From Symsagittifera roscoffensis (Eukaryota; Xenacoelomorpha; Acoela; Convolutidae), in assembly GCF_963678635.1 (NCBI RefSeq), contig NC_087071.1:36015680-36079679 (forward strand): a stretch of DNA of 64,000 bases, in the 5' to 3' direction. A program made the position numbers and the translations under genes. Under the pieces are notes generated by a model. It searched no databases, was not told the DNA's origin, and saw nothing but the letters and a program-made list of their open reading frames with translations. Shown in pieces: positions 10,106 through 20,075 of the stretch (position 1 is the first letter of the stretch; every line of letters begins with the position of its first letter).

Positions 10106-12051
10106 AGAATTAAGAACGTCCTCATACTTAGGTCTCTAGATACCCAAAATACATGAACGCCGTTAAAAACCGGGTTGGAACAATCCGTTAAGTTACTTTT
10201 TATTGGACAGTGGAACTTTGATCCATTTCAGATGGATCAACCTAAAACTCGCCTTACCTCAACATAATAATCATAAAACACACTCTAGAAATTTAAATTT
10301 GTACTCACATTGTAGCACGCTCAAGAACTGGGAGTAATCAAGTCGGTAATCAACTCGAGAATCAAATAATGTAATTAAAATGAGTTTAATGTTTGTCAGT
10401 TTTAACAACAAGAACAAGTTCGTACTCTAGACTATGATTTCTCGTGAACCATTGGGACACTCAAGCTGTCCACCTTTCCACCGAAGGTTCACTCTAGTCC
10501 AGTTTAGAATAGTACTCCAGTCAAGTCACAATAATCCAGTTCGTGGGAATACTCTTGTCTCTGTTTCGAATGGGACAGCTCTACTCTAGGTTATTGCTGT
10601 GACGGAAATTGCGAATAGCAATTTCCTACCGATTTTTCTTGCAACTTTCCCGCGATTGTCACTCGATTGTTCTGACTTCTCTTTTTTGACTTTCAGTTAT
10701 CGCGAGAAAATCGTGCATGACAGGCTCCATTCGAATTTTTGAAAAATTAAATTTCACCCCAAAACTAAGTGTTTTTTGCTTCTCTCAAGGTCAAACTTCC
10801 AAATATGACCGACTGGCACATACTCCCCGGACTCGAGATCGATGTCCTCATCGCGTGCTGTCGTCTGCCAGTGAGTCCCAGAAAATCAAGTGTTGCTCAA
10901 GGTACAGTGCCAGTGGTCATTTACAGAAGTTCGCAGCAGACTTAAGCTTATCTACACCCCAAAACTCACGGCCATGTAAAATTTTCACACTATCGCTAAA
11001 CAGCAATCAAAATCTGCACACACCTGCACCTATGAATTCTCGCTTTTCAAGCCAATTAATTAAAAATTCTTTTGTCCCATTCAATTAGGAAATTGTCATG
11101 CAGCATTTTCGTTTATATAATAGATATAGCATATTAATAACAATATCTTGTTTTGTTAAAATTTCTTTTTCGTGAACCCAGGTTTCACCCGGATCCACAC
11201 TCAAGCCCCCTTTCCCTCTCAAGACTCAAGATCCATTCGAACCATCCACTCACCTCGCACTCTTCGCCTTGGAGGTGCTGCACCCTGAAGTACTAGATAC
11301 GGCAAACTGTCTCAGCAGTTCTTCTTCATCATCGGAGCTAATCACGATTTCCTCCCAAGCCTTCAGCTGTTCATAGGATCGCATCCATTCTCTTTGCTCC
11401 TGCAACCTCTTTGCCTGGTTGGGTAGTGCCTTCACCCTAGATTCCCGGTTCAAACAAAAGGAGTTGTGCAGGCTCAAGCTCACGTTCTTCGCCAGGTCCT
11501 CCTCTAGTATCGATTCCCTCGCTTTGGTATTGTCTCTAGACATTTTACCCACTCTCTTCCATCCTGTCGTGATCGCATTTCGATGGGTTAACAGGGGTCT
11601 CTTGAAAGCTTCTGGCCCAATCTCGGCCTGGAACTGTCGATACTCCTTTTGATGCTTTCTCATGTGATTTTTCGTTGTCATGTACAACCAAGACGTCAGT
11701 GTCGCCCGAAACCATGGAAAGTACCTCAGACGGCTCCATACGTGTCTGACTTCCGTTGGTATGGCGAATACTTTACACGCAGTCTCAAACAACTCGAGTC
11801 TCCTGCTGTAGTCTATCGCGTATATTGACTCAGCCGTTGGCGTCGTCGCTTCCCGATACTTCGTTATATTCTCTTCTATCCATCTCAGAGCCAACATCGT
11901 ACTCACTACTAAGAGCGTCACCTTCTGCCGGTGATCCGGTAGTCCGATCGACCGAATTTCTTCCATATCCCACACGAGGCAAAGGTTCTTGTGATCTGGA
12001 TACCACACCGTTTGTGCCAAACAGTGGCATGGGCATTCTCCATGGGTGATC
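10106..12051. repeat. Tandem duplication unit 2 (1,946 bp), carries the authentic ORF3 3' end
   Basis: This is the second copy of the 1,946-bp unit. Its coding part (11250-12051) is continuous with full-length ORF3, so this is the original context and unit 1 is the duplicate. The non-coding part (10106-11249) is the sequence just 3' of ORF3 and is where a 3' UTR or LTR would be expected. It is rich in CTCAAG/CTCGAG strings. I see no coding sequence in it that I trust. Confidence 0.9.
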
Positions 12052-15000
12052 TCAATGCTCCTGAGGTTACGCTCCCCCGAGGCTTCCAAGAGAGGCTCAA
12101 GCTCTATCATTTTCTCATGCATCGTGTCGTTATCTTCCATGTTTGGAGCACCTCCCACAGGCTTTCCGATCACGTTTTGTCTCTCGTGATCGCTGGTGTT
12201 CTCACTCTCCAACTTCAAAAGTTCTTCTCCCCAGATTTCACTCAAGTCATCTCTCAATTCTTTCGGTACTATCCCTCTGATTTTTGTCAACAACTTGTGC
12301 GAGTGATGCGATATCCGAGCCAACCTCACGCACTTGGGCACTGAGAAGGCCTTGTCCACCAATATTCTCTGGCTGGATGCTTCCACCATCGCCATGTGCA
12401 GTGGGTAGTGGCTTCCGCACAAATTGGCCATCATTGACCCTATCAGGGATTTTGCGTTCAATGGCAGGCCATAAGCTTCGCTCATGGGAAACCCCATTTC
12501 TGCCTCGAGACCAACCTTCCAGCTCCGGATATGCTTTTGAGTCACCTGCAACACTCCCGGCCATGATTCCACGCTCAACGCCGTCACTAAATGGTGTTCA
12601 GACTCTAGTCTTTCCAGTGACTGCAGACTACACATTCTCGAGAAGAATTCGAGAGCTGTTGCTATGTTCACCGTAGTTCTCGCGTAACACTCCGCTACTA
12701 TTTGCACTTCACTTTTCTCCCTTTCCGTGATGTCTTCAAACCAAGTGACCAGGTCTTCTTTTTGAAAGGACAGTATTCTGACACATGACCGTCCATCGCA
12801 GGTGTGCTCTCCGTTCCCACACGTCGAATCCAGACAGCTACCCGGTTCCATCTTCTTTGCCGACCCGAGCTTGCTCGTCTTTTCGCCTGACTCCTGCGTC
12901 TGAGGTGAGATTAGCTTGTGCAACACACTCAACTTTGCCAAATCTTCATCTTCCGTTGGTGCTAACCTCACTCGCTCGGTGGTTTCCTCGATCAGACTCG
13001 CGTGGGGATGTGGACACCAGGAGGGTCTTAATAGCTTCCATACCACTCCCAAGTTCGTGATTAACAAGCCATTTCCATCACCCATGTTCACTTCAACTCT
13101 CTTGTTCGAACGCGGTATGCTTACCACCTCTGGTGTTTTCTCAAGAATCAGGCCCAGGCTCGGCCCCTCTTTCTCTACCGTTTCTATTTCGATTATTCTT
13201 TCTGTCCAAAACTTCAGTAGCTCCGCCACCTCGTGGTTCCTGTGAGCGCCTCCTGTTTCTGAGTCTAAGAAGGGGTTGTAGGCTATTCCCATCACTCCTG
13301 ACACGTATTGGTATTCCCCCTTCTCGCTGGGTCTCGAGTACTGCTCTGACGAGGCCAGGTTACGGTGAACATCATGCTCTTCTTCGAACTTCTTATTATA
13401 AAATCTCCGTACCTCGTCCAGCTTTCTGTGGTTCTCTTTGGACAGTGTGGAACCATCTTCTTTTTCTATACCAGTACTCTGATACACGTTTAAGATGATC
13501 GTTGAGACTCTTTTTTCCACGGTTTTACTTCCGCTTGCTCTCTGGTGGCATGCCAAGATGGTACTATCAGACATCATTGACATTATCCATCTCAAGAAAC
13601 ATGTGGCATCCTTCCTCCTAGCCAGGCTCAAGCCTGAATTGTCCTTAGCCACGTGTTGCATCAATGCTTGGTACACATCTAGCTTTTTGCTTCCCAATTT
13701 CAGTCTATCATACGAGGTCAATGTCTCCAACTCTATTCCCACCAGACTCCAGGTGAACATTAATTGTCCTGCAGTTCTAACGAAGGGATTCGCCATTAAT
13801 GGTGGTGCTGATGAGGATGTCCTCATTGCCTCTTCAAAATGATCCTTCAACAAGTTCTGCCAGGACTTCTTCAGCTGATTCGCCACTTCTATTTTATTAA
13901 CCTCGGCCTTTTGCTGGGTGGCCCATTTGCGTCGCTTGCGAGCTACTCCACTGTCCAATTTCTTCAAGCAGTCCTCCATTTCCTTCAATGTCTCGAGGGC
14001 CACCCACCACGTCCGGGAGGTGTTCCTCGTCTTGTTCCTCTCCAATGGATCACTCGTCACTTGCTTGCCCGTGGCCTGGTGTGCCTTCGAGATCCATTCT
14101 TTGCCGACATCCACTTCCCATGTCTGTCCGTTCGTTGAACCTCTCTTTACGTTTATCTTCTGAGGCTTGAAGTCTTCCTCCGATGTCGAACTGGTGGAAA
14201 CCTCTATTTCCTTCTCTACTTCAAGTGGTCTTCTGAGCTCCGAGCTGCTCTTGTATGCCGCCGTCTTGCATCGAGCCAAAACCATGGGCGCCGTCTCTCT
14301 CAAGTTTCCTTCCGAAACAGCATCCACTGAAGGACTACCCAATCCCTCCACTTCTCTCTTCCTCTTGGGGGTCTTCACATCTCTGCTTGAGGGTGTTGTG
14401 GCTATCATCACTGATTCGACCTCTCTGTCTACCCCCAATCCTTCCAACTCTTGCCTCCCCCCTGCTCGAGCCTTAAGGATATTAGTACTTTTAATCATAT
14501 TACTAGTCCCAACCTTATCCCTTTTTATATCATCAACTATTTTATCTACAGTTTTTTGTTTCAGAGTAGAGCTGTCCTCACATTTTTCTTCTCTAGTCTT
14601 CGATCGTGAATTCCTCAGCTCTACCAGCTTGCTCAGCAGCTCTTTTCTCGCCTTCTCATCCAGGCCCGTTCCTATCAGAAGCGGTTCTCCAAATCTTACG
14701 ACTGTGTCCCACAGTTCCTCCTTGAATTTGTCCAGCGTCGTCTCGCTGCCCACTTCTTGACTGAATTCTTCCAAGAACTCCTGCCAAGCATCGTTCTTCA
14801 GAGACCCCAGGAATATGTCCCTGTTACCTTCGAAAGTGTTCTTTTCCCTTTCCTCCGAGCTCAAGAGTATCATCCCCATATTGAAGGTCTCATTTGCCAA
14901 TGGCAATTCCAGATTCTTCCGGGGGGACGGATTCAGAGGTGGGGTGGCAGTATCTGCCCAATTCTCCTCGCTCAAGTCTTTCAACAGCTCTTGAGTGGTG

Positions 15001-15851
15001 AGCTCCTCCCCTGATGGCCCTGGTTCAGGCGTATTCCCCAATTCCATGTCTTCACCGGCTTCACTGAGAGTTTCATCCATACTCTCTTCTTCTGACTCAT
15101 GTCTCCTTCTCTCGAGAATTTTCTTAAACCGGTCCTCGACGGGTCCACTCCTCTTGTCTCCAGGCGTGTCCACTGACAGTGGTGATGGTGTCGTAGGGTC
15201 CAATTTCTTGTACTCCGTCAGGGCTACGTGCAGTTGACCTGCTGCATCTAGTTCTTTCCCCTCCTGTCTCACTTCCACCCGTTCTAAGCCATAGGGTGCC
15301 CTGTATTTTCTCGTTGCAAATTTCATGTCGTCCACCAATGCGACGTGCCCCTCCATCATCCTGCCATCATCCCATATGGGTAGCATGTTCTCAAGTCCCT
15401 CCTGCTCAAGAGCTCTCAAGACTTTTCGCACCACATATCCGGGGGGCTGCGAACCTCTCATCTTTTTCGCTTGCGTCGTCCACGAATTTACCTTCGCCTC
15501 GCTAGTATGGAAGTAGACCGCCGCCGTGTAGCCGATGAACAGGGGGTCCCAGCCATCAGTGAAATACTTCTGCATTTCCTCCGTCGTCATCCTCGCCATT
15601 ATGGAGGGAACTACCAAGGGGCTGTTCATTCCCAAGGTCATCCTCCTGACTATCGGGTACTCAGGCATGGTGGCTGGGAGGATCTCTTTCTCCATTATGG
15701 CCTCCAGCTCCCTCTTGACCAGCGCAAAGCATTCCTTCCAAGCAGGAATCCTCAAGATCTCTCGTCCGTTTGCCGTCAATGGGTTCAAGTTCCAAAACTT
15801 GGGATACATTTCGATGGGGCCCTCTCGCTTGCCTCCCATTCTACATTGCAT
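11250..15851 (-). CDS. Retroelement accessory ORF3, 1533 aa, family not recognised
   Basis: An uninterrupted 1533-codon ORF from ATG (15849-15851). I do not recognise a catalytic family. Visible features: a globular N-terminal part (1-210); a long acidic, S/T/E/K-rich region (about 220-600), probably disordered; a helical, charged middle (600-900); a cysteine cluster C-x4-C-x6-C-x4-C near residue 1002; a second cluster GECPCHC near 1265; a basic, tryptophan-rich segment (WLYMTTKNHMRKHQKEY, about 1370); and an acidic/serine tail. It overlaps the preceding ORF by 67 nt in the -1 frame, which suggests either a coupled frameshift product or a broken polyprotein. As the last and largest downstream frame it occupies the env position, but it has no evident signal peptide or transmembrane anchor. 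Its 3' end is duplicated twice downstream. Confidence 0.7.
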   Translation of the reverse strand: MQCRMGGKREGPIEMYPKFWNLNPLTANGREILRIPAWKECFALVKRELEAIMEKEILPATMPEYPIVRRMTLGMNSPLVVPSIMARMTTEEMQKYFTDGWDPLFIGYTAAVYFHTSEAKVNSWTTQAKKMRGSQPPGYVVRKVLRALEQEGLENMLPIWDDGRMMEGHVALVDDMKFATRKYRAPYGLERVEVRQEGKELDAAGQLHVALTEYKKLDPTTPSPLSVDTPGDKRSGPVEDRFKKILERRRHESEEESMDETLSEAGEDMELGNTPEPGPSGEELTTQELLKDLSEENWADTATPPLNPSPRKNLELPLANETFNMGMILLSSEEREKNTFEGNRDIFLGSLKNDAWQEFLEEFSQEVGSETTLDKFKEELWDTVVRFGEPLLIGTGLDEKARKELLSKLVELRNSRSKTREEKCEDSSTLKQKTVDKIVDDIKRDKVGTSNMIKSTNILKARAGGRQELEGLGVDREVESVMIATTPSSRDVKTPKRKREVEGLGSPSVDAVSEGNLRETAPMVLARCKTAAYKSSSELRRPLEVEKEIEVSTSSTSEEDFKPQKINVKRGSTNGQTWEVDVGKEWISKAHQATGKQVTSDPLERNKTRNTSRTWWVALETLKEMEDCLKKLDSGVARKRRKWATQQKAEVNKIEVANQLKKSWQNLLKDHFEEAMRTSSSAPPLMANPFVRTAGQLMFTWSLVGIELETLTSYDRLKLGSKKLDVYQALMQHVAKDNSGLSLARRKDATCFLRWIMSMMSDSTILACHQRASGSKTVEKRVSTIILNVYQSTGIEKEDGSTLSKENHRKLDEVRRFYNKKFEEEHDVHRNLASSEQYSRPSEKGEYQYVSGVMGIAYNPFLDSETGGAHRNHEVAELLKFWTERIIEIETVEKEGPSLGLILEKTPEVVSIPRSNKRVEVNMGDGNGLLITNLGVVWKLLRPSWCPHPHASLIEETTERVRLAPTEDEDLAKLSVLHKLISPQTQESGEKTSKLGSAKKMEPGSCLDSTCGNGEHTCDGRSCVRILSFQKEDLVTWFEDITEREKSEVQIVAECYARTTVNIATALEFFSRMCSLQSLERLESEHHLVTALSVESWPGVLQVTQKHIRSWKVGLEAEMGFPMSEAYGLPLNAKSLIGSMMANLCGSHYPLHMAMVEASSQRILVDKAFSVPKCVRLARISHHSHKLLTKIRGIVPKELRDDLSEIWGEELLKLESENTSDHERQNVIGKPVGGAPNMEDNDTMHEKMIELEPLLEASGERNLRSIEITHGECPCHCLAQTVWYPDHKNLCLVWDMEEIRSIGLPDHRQKVTLLVVSTMLALRWIEENITKYREATTPTAESIYAIDYSRRLELFETACKVFAIPTEVRHVWSRLRYFPWFRATLTSWLYMTTKNHMRKHQKEYRQFQAEIGPEAFKRPLLTHRNAITTGWKRVGKMSRDNTKARESILEEDLAKNVSLSLHNSFCLNRESRVKALPNQAKRLQEQREWMRSYEQLKAWEEIVISSDDEEELLRQFAVSSTSGCSTSKAKSAR

Positions 15852-18301
15852 TTGTCCCTGAAGTTGTACACTATCAGCTCGGCATCTTTCACTTTTCCAA
15901 AGAGTACCGTGTTGCTCATTCGCGTTCTATGCACCTCCTGCTGACACCAATTGAGCGCCGTCCCATCCAGTATGCTGATAAGACTCAAGTGCGTCACAGA
16001 GTGACGATACGTTGTCACCAGGGGATCTGGGAATGCGTACGTCACTGCTGGACCATAAATGCAGGTCACCACCTCCTCTAGGCCCCGGATTATCCCCATA
16101 GGGTCCGACCTCATTGCCAGGCATAAGTCCGCCAACAGAGGCATCCCTCTATTCATCTTCTTCCATTCTTCTCTCGAGGTTGGATTCTCATCTTCACCCA
16201 TCATGTGCCGATTCTGCATCATGAGGTATTGCACTAACAACGTCTTCAACCCTGCGGCACACTTGTAGGAGTAGGTTTCAATGCTCGAGTGGACTCTCCC
16301 CATAGACAGAGGCTCTCCATATTCCATCAATCGATGAAACGACACCAATTCCCCATGGGTCAAGAGTAATAGTGCCAGATACCCATCAACTCGAAGTGTT
16401 TCTACTCCTCGACTAAACATGTATGCTGGGCCCATGTTGAACAAGTATCTGGGGTAGACCAGATACAAAGCCAAGAGCAGGCTGATGGGCATGCCCAGTA
16501 TCTCCTGCACGAAGGCTCCAAAGATAGTCGCCGTGGTGCCGAACATTCCTGCCATGAATTCCTTCTCCCAGCAAGGACTCAAGAACTTGAGAATTTCATG
16601 ATCCCTCCTAGTCCTCAGCTCACCCTTGGCGTGCTCTCTCCAGAACCCTCCAATCGTCACTTCATTGGCGGGCGAGACGAATCTAGCCACCGTCATGTCT
16701 CTTACCTCGGCCAGTTCCAATTGTTTCTCCAGAAAACTCCAGACTTGTTTCACGAGGGGTGGTGCTTCCTCCCTCGTCTTATTCGTGGCGTTCTCCAGCC
16801 TTGGTGTCAAAAATGGCCACCAGCCATTCTCTTGCGTCAAGCGATATTTCATCGATTCTAATTGCTTTTCCGTTTCAGCCACATTTCTTCTCTCGTTACT
16901 AGGACCTCTAGACTTGCTGGTGGAATTTGTGATCTTCACATCCATGCTCCGAAACCACAAGCTGGCCGTCAATTGGCTTATCGCCGGGTAATCGTCCCCA
17001 ATGACTGGGCTGAACTTAAGTTGCCTGGCAAAGTTCGATATCTCTAGCAAGAGCACCTCGTCTAATACGATCAGGATGTCGGCTAGTCCATAAAAGCCCC
17101 TCAGTGCATGAGATATGTCCGCCCATGCCGCCGCCAATTCTGACTTGCGAAGCCTCAGGTTCGATGGCTCCAACTCCCGATTGGGGGCTGCCATTAGAAT
17201 CCGCCATTCGTTCCCCTCTGCTATTAGGATCAAGACCGCGTACACGAATTGTAGGGCAGGTGGCATATTCGCGTATCCAGGGGATGTGGTGAACACCACC
17301 TTCGTTTTGGATCCAAATCTCGAGACAACATTCTCCTGCACTTCATTCATCGCTGCAAACAACGCCTGAATGGCTTCCCATATCTTCCTCGATGTCGGAA
17401 TTTCATTGCCCTTTAGCTGCTCAAGAAGTCCCATCGCGTGCAGGTGATCATTCATTCCTGCAAACAATAGCAACTCAGGCTCACAGGGCATCTCCGACTT
17501 CATTGCCACCACCAGAGTTAACATCTGGTTTAATTCAGCTCCTGGTAAAGAGTATATCAGAGTCTCCGGCCAGAACAACTTGGGAGACGTTCCTTCGAAG
17601 TCCGATCCCGCCACAATGACTACTCTCGCAGCAGCTGGATCTGCTCTATCATAAACTGCCAGGGTTTTGGCCAGCTGGGTGCTGCCACAGGGCTTCCCGT
17701 ACCTGGGATCTTCCGCCAACTTCGAGCCTTCGTAAGCGGCATCTGGCAATTCCATTCCCCCCGGATTGAGTAGTTTGTCCACCACTTTCAACTGTGCCGG
17801 GGTCGCCAACCTGATCCTGGCGATGCTTGTTCGGTGTTTGGGGGGTTCTACTATGAGTCCAGGACTCCCCAACAGCTTGAGAGGTCTGTAGTTAATGGGT
17901 CCCATGATCGCTTTTGTGGGAATTCCGGTCAGATCTGCGGTCTCCATCAATTTCGTTCTCGAGAAGTGTGCCTCATGAGCTTTCAACCAGTCCACGCAAT
18001 GATGTCTGTTTAAATCCTCGTGCGACACTCGTTCAATCCCCAGGGTCTCCGCCAATTCTCGCCTGCATTCCAAACCCTCTAGGTCCAGTTCTTTCACCTT
18101 CTCAGGATATCTCAAGCGAGCGGTCTCCATAGATCTCTTTTCCCGCTTGTTCTCTGCCACTACCACAGAGGATATCGCCGAGCCTGGAGGTGTTGATGAC
18201 GTCACCTCCTCAGACTCCATTGGCGTGACACTCTGCAATCTGATCTGGTTGCTCCTCGAACTATCTCTAGTGTCAACTCTCGTTCCCAAGCGAGCAGACA
18301 A
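15785..18301 (-). CDS. Retroelement accessory ORF2, 838 aa, possible second SGNH-like domain
   Basis: The frame is open from just after a TAG at 18482-18484 to the stop at 15785. The first usable codon in the listed frame is TTG (18301), not ATG, and the upstream part of the frame encodes the missing end of the SGNH domain of ORF1. I therefore think ORF1 and ORF2 were one polyprotein. Residues about 230-320 show a block resembling SGNH elements: VVIVAGSDF, later LLLFAGMNDH (compare G-x-N-D), then a strand-like VVFTTSP. The C-terminal half is helical with hydrophobic stretches (GAFVQEILGMPISLLLALYL). No family can be named with confidence. The end overlaps ORF3 by 67 nt. Confidence 0.65.
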   Translation of the reverse strand: MSARLGTRVDTRDSSRSNQIRLQSVTPMESEEVTSSTPPGSAISSVVVAENKREKRSMETARLRYPEKVKELDLEGLECRRELAETLGIERVSHEDLNRHHCVDWLKAHEAHFSRTKLMETADLTGIPTKAIMGPINYRPLKLLGSPGLIVEPPKHRTSIARIRLATPAQLKVVDKLLNPGGMELPDAAYEGSKLAEDPRYGKPCGSTQLAKTLAVYDRADPAAARVVIVAGSDFEGTSPKLFWPETLIYSLPGAELNQMLTLVVAMKSEMPCEPELLLFAGMNDHLHAMGLLEQLKGNEIPTSRKIWEAIQALFAAMNEVQENVVSRFGSKTKVVFTTSPGYANMPPALQFVYAVLILIAEGNEWRILMAAPNRELEPSNLRLRKSELAAAWADISHALRGFYGLADILIVLDEVLLLEISNFARQLKFSPVIGDDYPAISQLTASLWFRSMDVKITNSTSKSRGPSNERRNVAETEKQLESMKYRLTQENGWWPFLTPRLENATNKTREEAPPLVKQVWSFLEKQLELAEVRDMTVARFVSPANEVTIGGFWREHAKGELRTRRDHEILKFLSPCWEKEFMAGMFGTTATIFGAFVQEILGMPISLLLALYLVYPRYLFNMGPAYMFSRGVETLRVDGYLALLLLTHGELVSFHRLMEYGEPLSMGRVHSSIETYSYKCAAGLKTLLVQYLMMQNRHMMGEDENPTSREEWKKMNRGMPLLADLCLAMRSDPMGIIRGLEEVVTCIYGPAVTYAFPDPLVTTYRHSVTHLSLISILDGTALNWCQQEVHRTRMSNTVLFGKVKDAELIVYNFRDKCNVEWEASERAPSKCIPSFGT

Positions 18302-18464
18302 GGCCCTTGAGGCAAGGAATGGTGGGTTCGGGGGTGGTCCTAACGTGAATTGGGCTGTCTCTAGCAGATCCGCCTCTAGCGTGTTTATGTGTTCTTGGAA
18401 GACGTCGTTCAGCCACTCCGCTCCCCTTGGCCTATCGAAGTGGATTCCATCATTGGAGGTGTCT

Positions 18465-20075
18465 TCAGGGAATCCCTTTTTCTACATGCGCTCCGCCACG
18501 TCCAACAGTCTGACAGGGAGCACCTCGGATCACCTTGTTTAGGTTCCGCACCTTCTCGTTCATCTCCAAGGCGTGCTGGTCAAACATCATGTTGTAGGGG
18601 ATGGTACATACCGTCAACAGGATGGGGTCCATCTGGATCCTCAGCTCCTCAAGAAGGCAACTCATCTTGTCGTGCAGCCTCGTTATTTTCCTTGCTTCTC
18701 CCCTTGATACATCGTTAGTTCCGATCATCAAGGTCACCGTGTACACTTTAGTCATCCCTAGCATCTCAAGCGTCGCCAACATCTGTGGCGTGGCCGCTCC
18801 AGCGAAACTCAAGATTCCTGTCTGCCAGTGCGACCGGATCCGGGTCAACACCCGCACCAGGCTGTCCCCTATGATCAAGTGGACCGCACCTTCTGGCACG
18901 CGGGGTGGCGCAAAATACTCCACCCAGGCTGCATCATGAAAGCAGTCCCTCCTGGCTTTCTGTTCCGCACTCCAATCCAGCCGATTGTGCCTGTGGTACC
19001 TCCCCTCTGTATTTTTCTTATAACTCGAGATCACGACGCTCCTGACCGGCTTTTCCCTCCAAGTCGGGGGAAGCTCCGGTCTTGCCGAACTTTCACGACT
19101 TTTCTGCCGTAATTTCTCGCCCAGCTCTTTCAGACGCGATGAGCCGCCGCTCACCTGACTGTCACTCGAGGTCGAGGTTGGGGTATATCCCGGCAGCACC
19201 ACATCCATCAGCGGGCGTACGGGTTGCGTCTCTAGGCTACGCAACCCTTCACTCATGTGTTCCCGGGCCTCGCGGTCAAGGTTGAACCGTGCTCTTGCTC
19301 TGGGGACTTCATCCACCTCCATGCGTGACTCTGGTCTCGAGCTGGTAACCACTCGCTCCTTCGGCCTGGCTCCCTTCTGTGCGTCAAGTTCGCGTTGTCG
19401 TTGTTCTATTCTCTCCAACTCCGACTTCAGTTGTTCACAATTCGCGGCATTCTCCCGCACCCTTAGCTCCTGCTGATGTTCAGCCTTTAGCATCTCAAGC
19501 AACCTCAGAGTCTGATCTCGCTCGTTGACCGCCTGGTCCCTTTCCAGCTGAACCTTCTCCCGATCCAGCTTTGCCTGATCCCGATCGAGGTTCGCCTTAT
19601 TCCTTTCCTTCTGCGTCTTCTCGAGCTCTTTCTTTAGAACACCAAGATCCGGGTATGCCTCGGTCGTCTGTTGTGCTCGCGTCATCGATAGCACCTTACT
19701 CGAGCTTTGGCCTGTAGATCTTGCTGTTGGCCTAGTTGGTAGTGGGAATTCCCCTGCGCCATATTCGGTATTGTTACTCAGGCCAGGATTCCTTGCCAAG
19801 TCAAAGCCCCTTACTCCTCCATCCACATTCCAAGACAACCACCTGGTCTGTTCTTGGTTTGATATACCCTCGGTGGTGTAGCCGATCATCAAGACAGCCT
19901 CCGTCGCAGACTCCCTGCATTCACCCTGGTCTTCCAACTGGAGGATGGCATTCAGCATTACCGCAATTCTCTCGTCTATCTGGGTATAGTCCAGGTCCCT
20001 CAGGCGTCTGTACAGCTCATCAAGAGTAGGCTTCTTCAGGGCCGCGGGCATGGATTTCCAGAATCTGTCTGCCAT
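18465..20075 (-). CDS. Retroelement accessory ORF1: coiled coil plus SGNH/GDSL hydrolase-like domain
   Basis: The ORF starts at ATG 20075 in a good context (AGAATGG) and has 536 codons. Residues about 150-240 form a coiled coil (repeating KxxLDRDQAKLDRE-type heptads). From about 393 an SGNH-hydrolase fold begins: block I GDSL at 403-406 and block III GTND at 452-455. Block V, DGIH, is not in this frame: it lies at 18440-18451 in the next frame, after a frameshift near 18520 and a TAG at 18482-18484. The catalytic Ser, Gly/Asn and Asp/His elements are therefore all encoded but split. SGNH esterase domains are known in some retroelement proteins (for example ORF1 of CR1 LINEs), where lipid or RNP roles are suspected. 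Here the gene follows pol by 520 bp. Confidence 0.78.
   Translation of the reverse strand: MADRFWKSMPAALKKPTLDELYRRLRDLDYTQIDERIAVMLNAILQLEDQGECRESATEAVLMIGYTTEGISNQEQTRWLSWNVDGGVRGFDLARNPGLSNNTEYGAGEFPLPTRPTARSTGQSSSKVLSMTRAQQTTEAYPDLGVLKKELEKTQKERNKANLDRDQAKLDREKVQLERDQAVNERDQTLRLLEMLKAEHQQELRVRENAANCEQLKSELERIEQRQRELDAQKGARPKERVVTSSRPESRMEVDEVPRARARFNLDREAREHMSEGLRSLETQPVRPLMDVVLPGYTPTSTSSDSQVSGGSSRLKELGEKLRQKSRESSARPELPPTWREKPVRSVVISSYKKNTEGRYHRHNRLDWSAEQKARRDCFHDAAWVEYFAPPRVPEGAVHLIIGDSLVRVLTRIRSHWQTGILSFAGAATPQMLATLEMLGMTKVYTVTLMIGTNDVSRGEARKITRLHDKMSCLLEELRIQMDPILLTVCTIPYNMMFDQHALEMNEKVRNLNKVIRGAPCQTVGRGGAHVEKGIP

Noticed and set aside
8160-11249. Pair of LTRs formed by the two non-coding parts of the tandem units
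   Set aside because: The repeats include 0.8 kb of ORF3 coding sequence and do not flank a gag-pol body, so they are a tandem duplication, not an LTR pair.
14167-14760. 197-codon plus-strand ORF rich in Ser and Leu
   Set aside because: It is antisense to the acidic, low-complexity region of ORF3; the reverse of E/K/D/R-rich codons gives S/L/F-rich shadow frames.
11250-15851. ORF3 as a retroviral envelope glycoprotein
   Set aside because: No signal peptide, fusion-peptide-like segment, C-terminal membrane anchor or glycoprotein cysteine pattern is visible.
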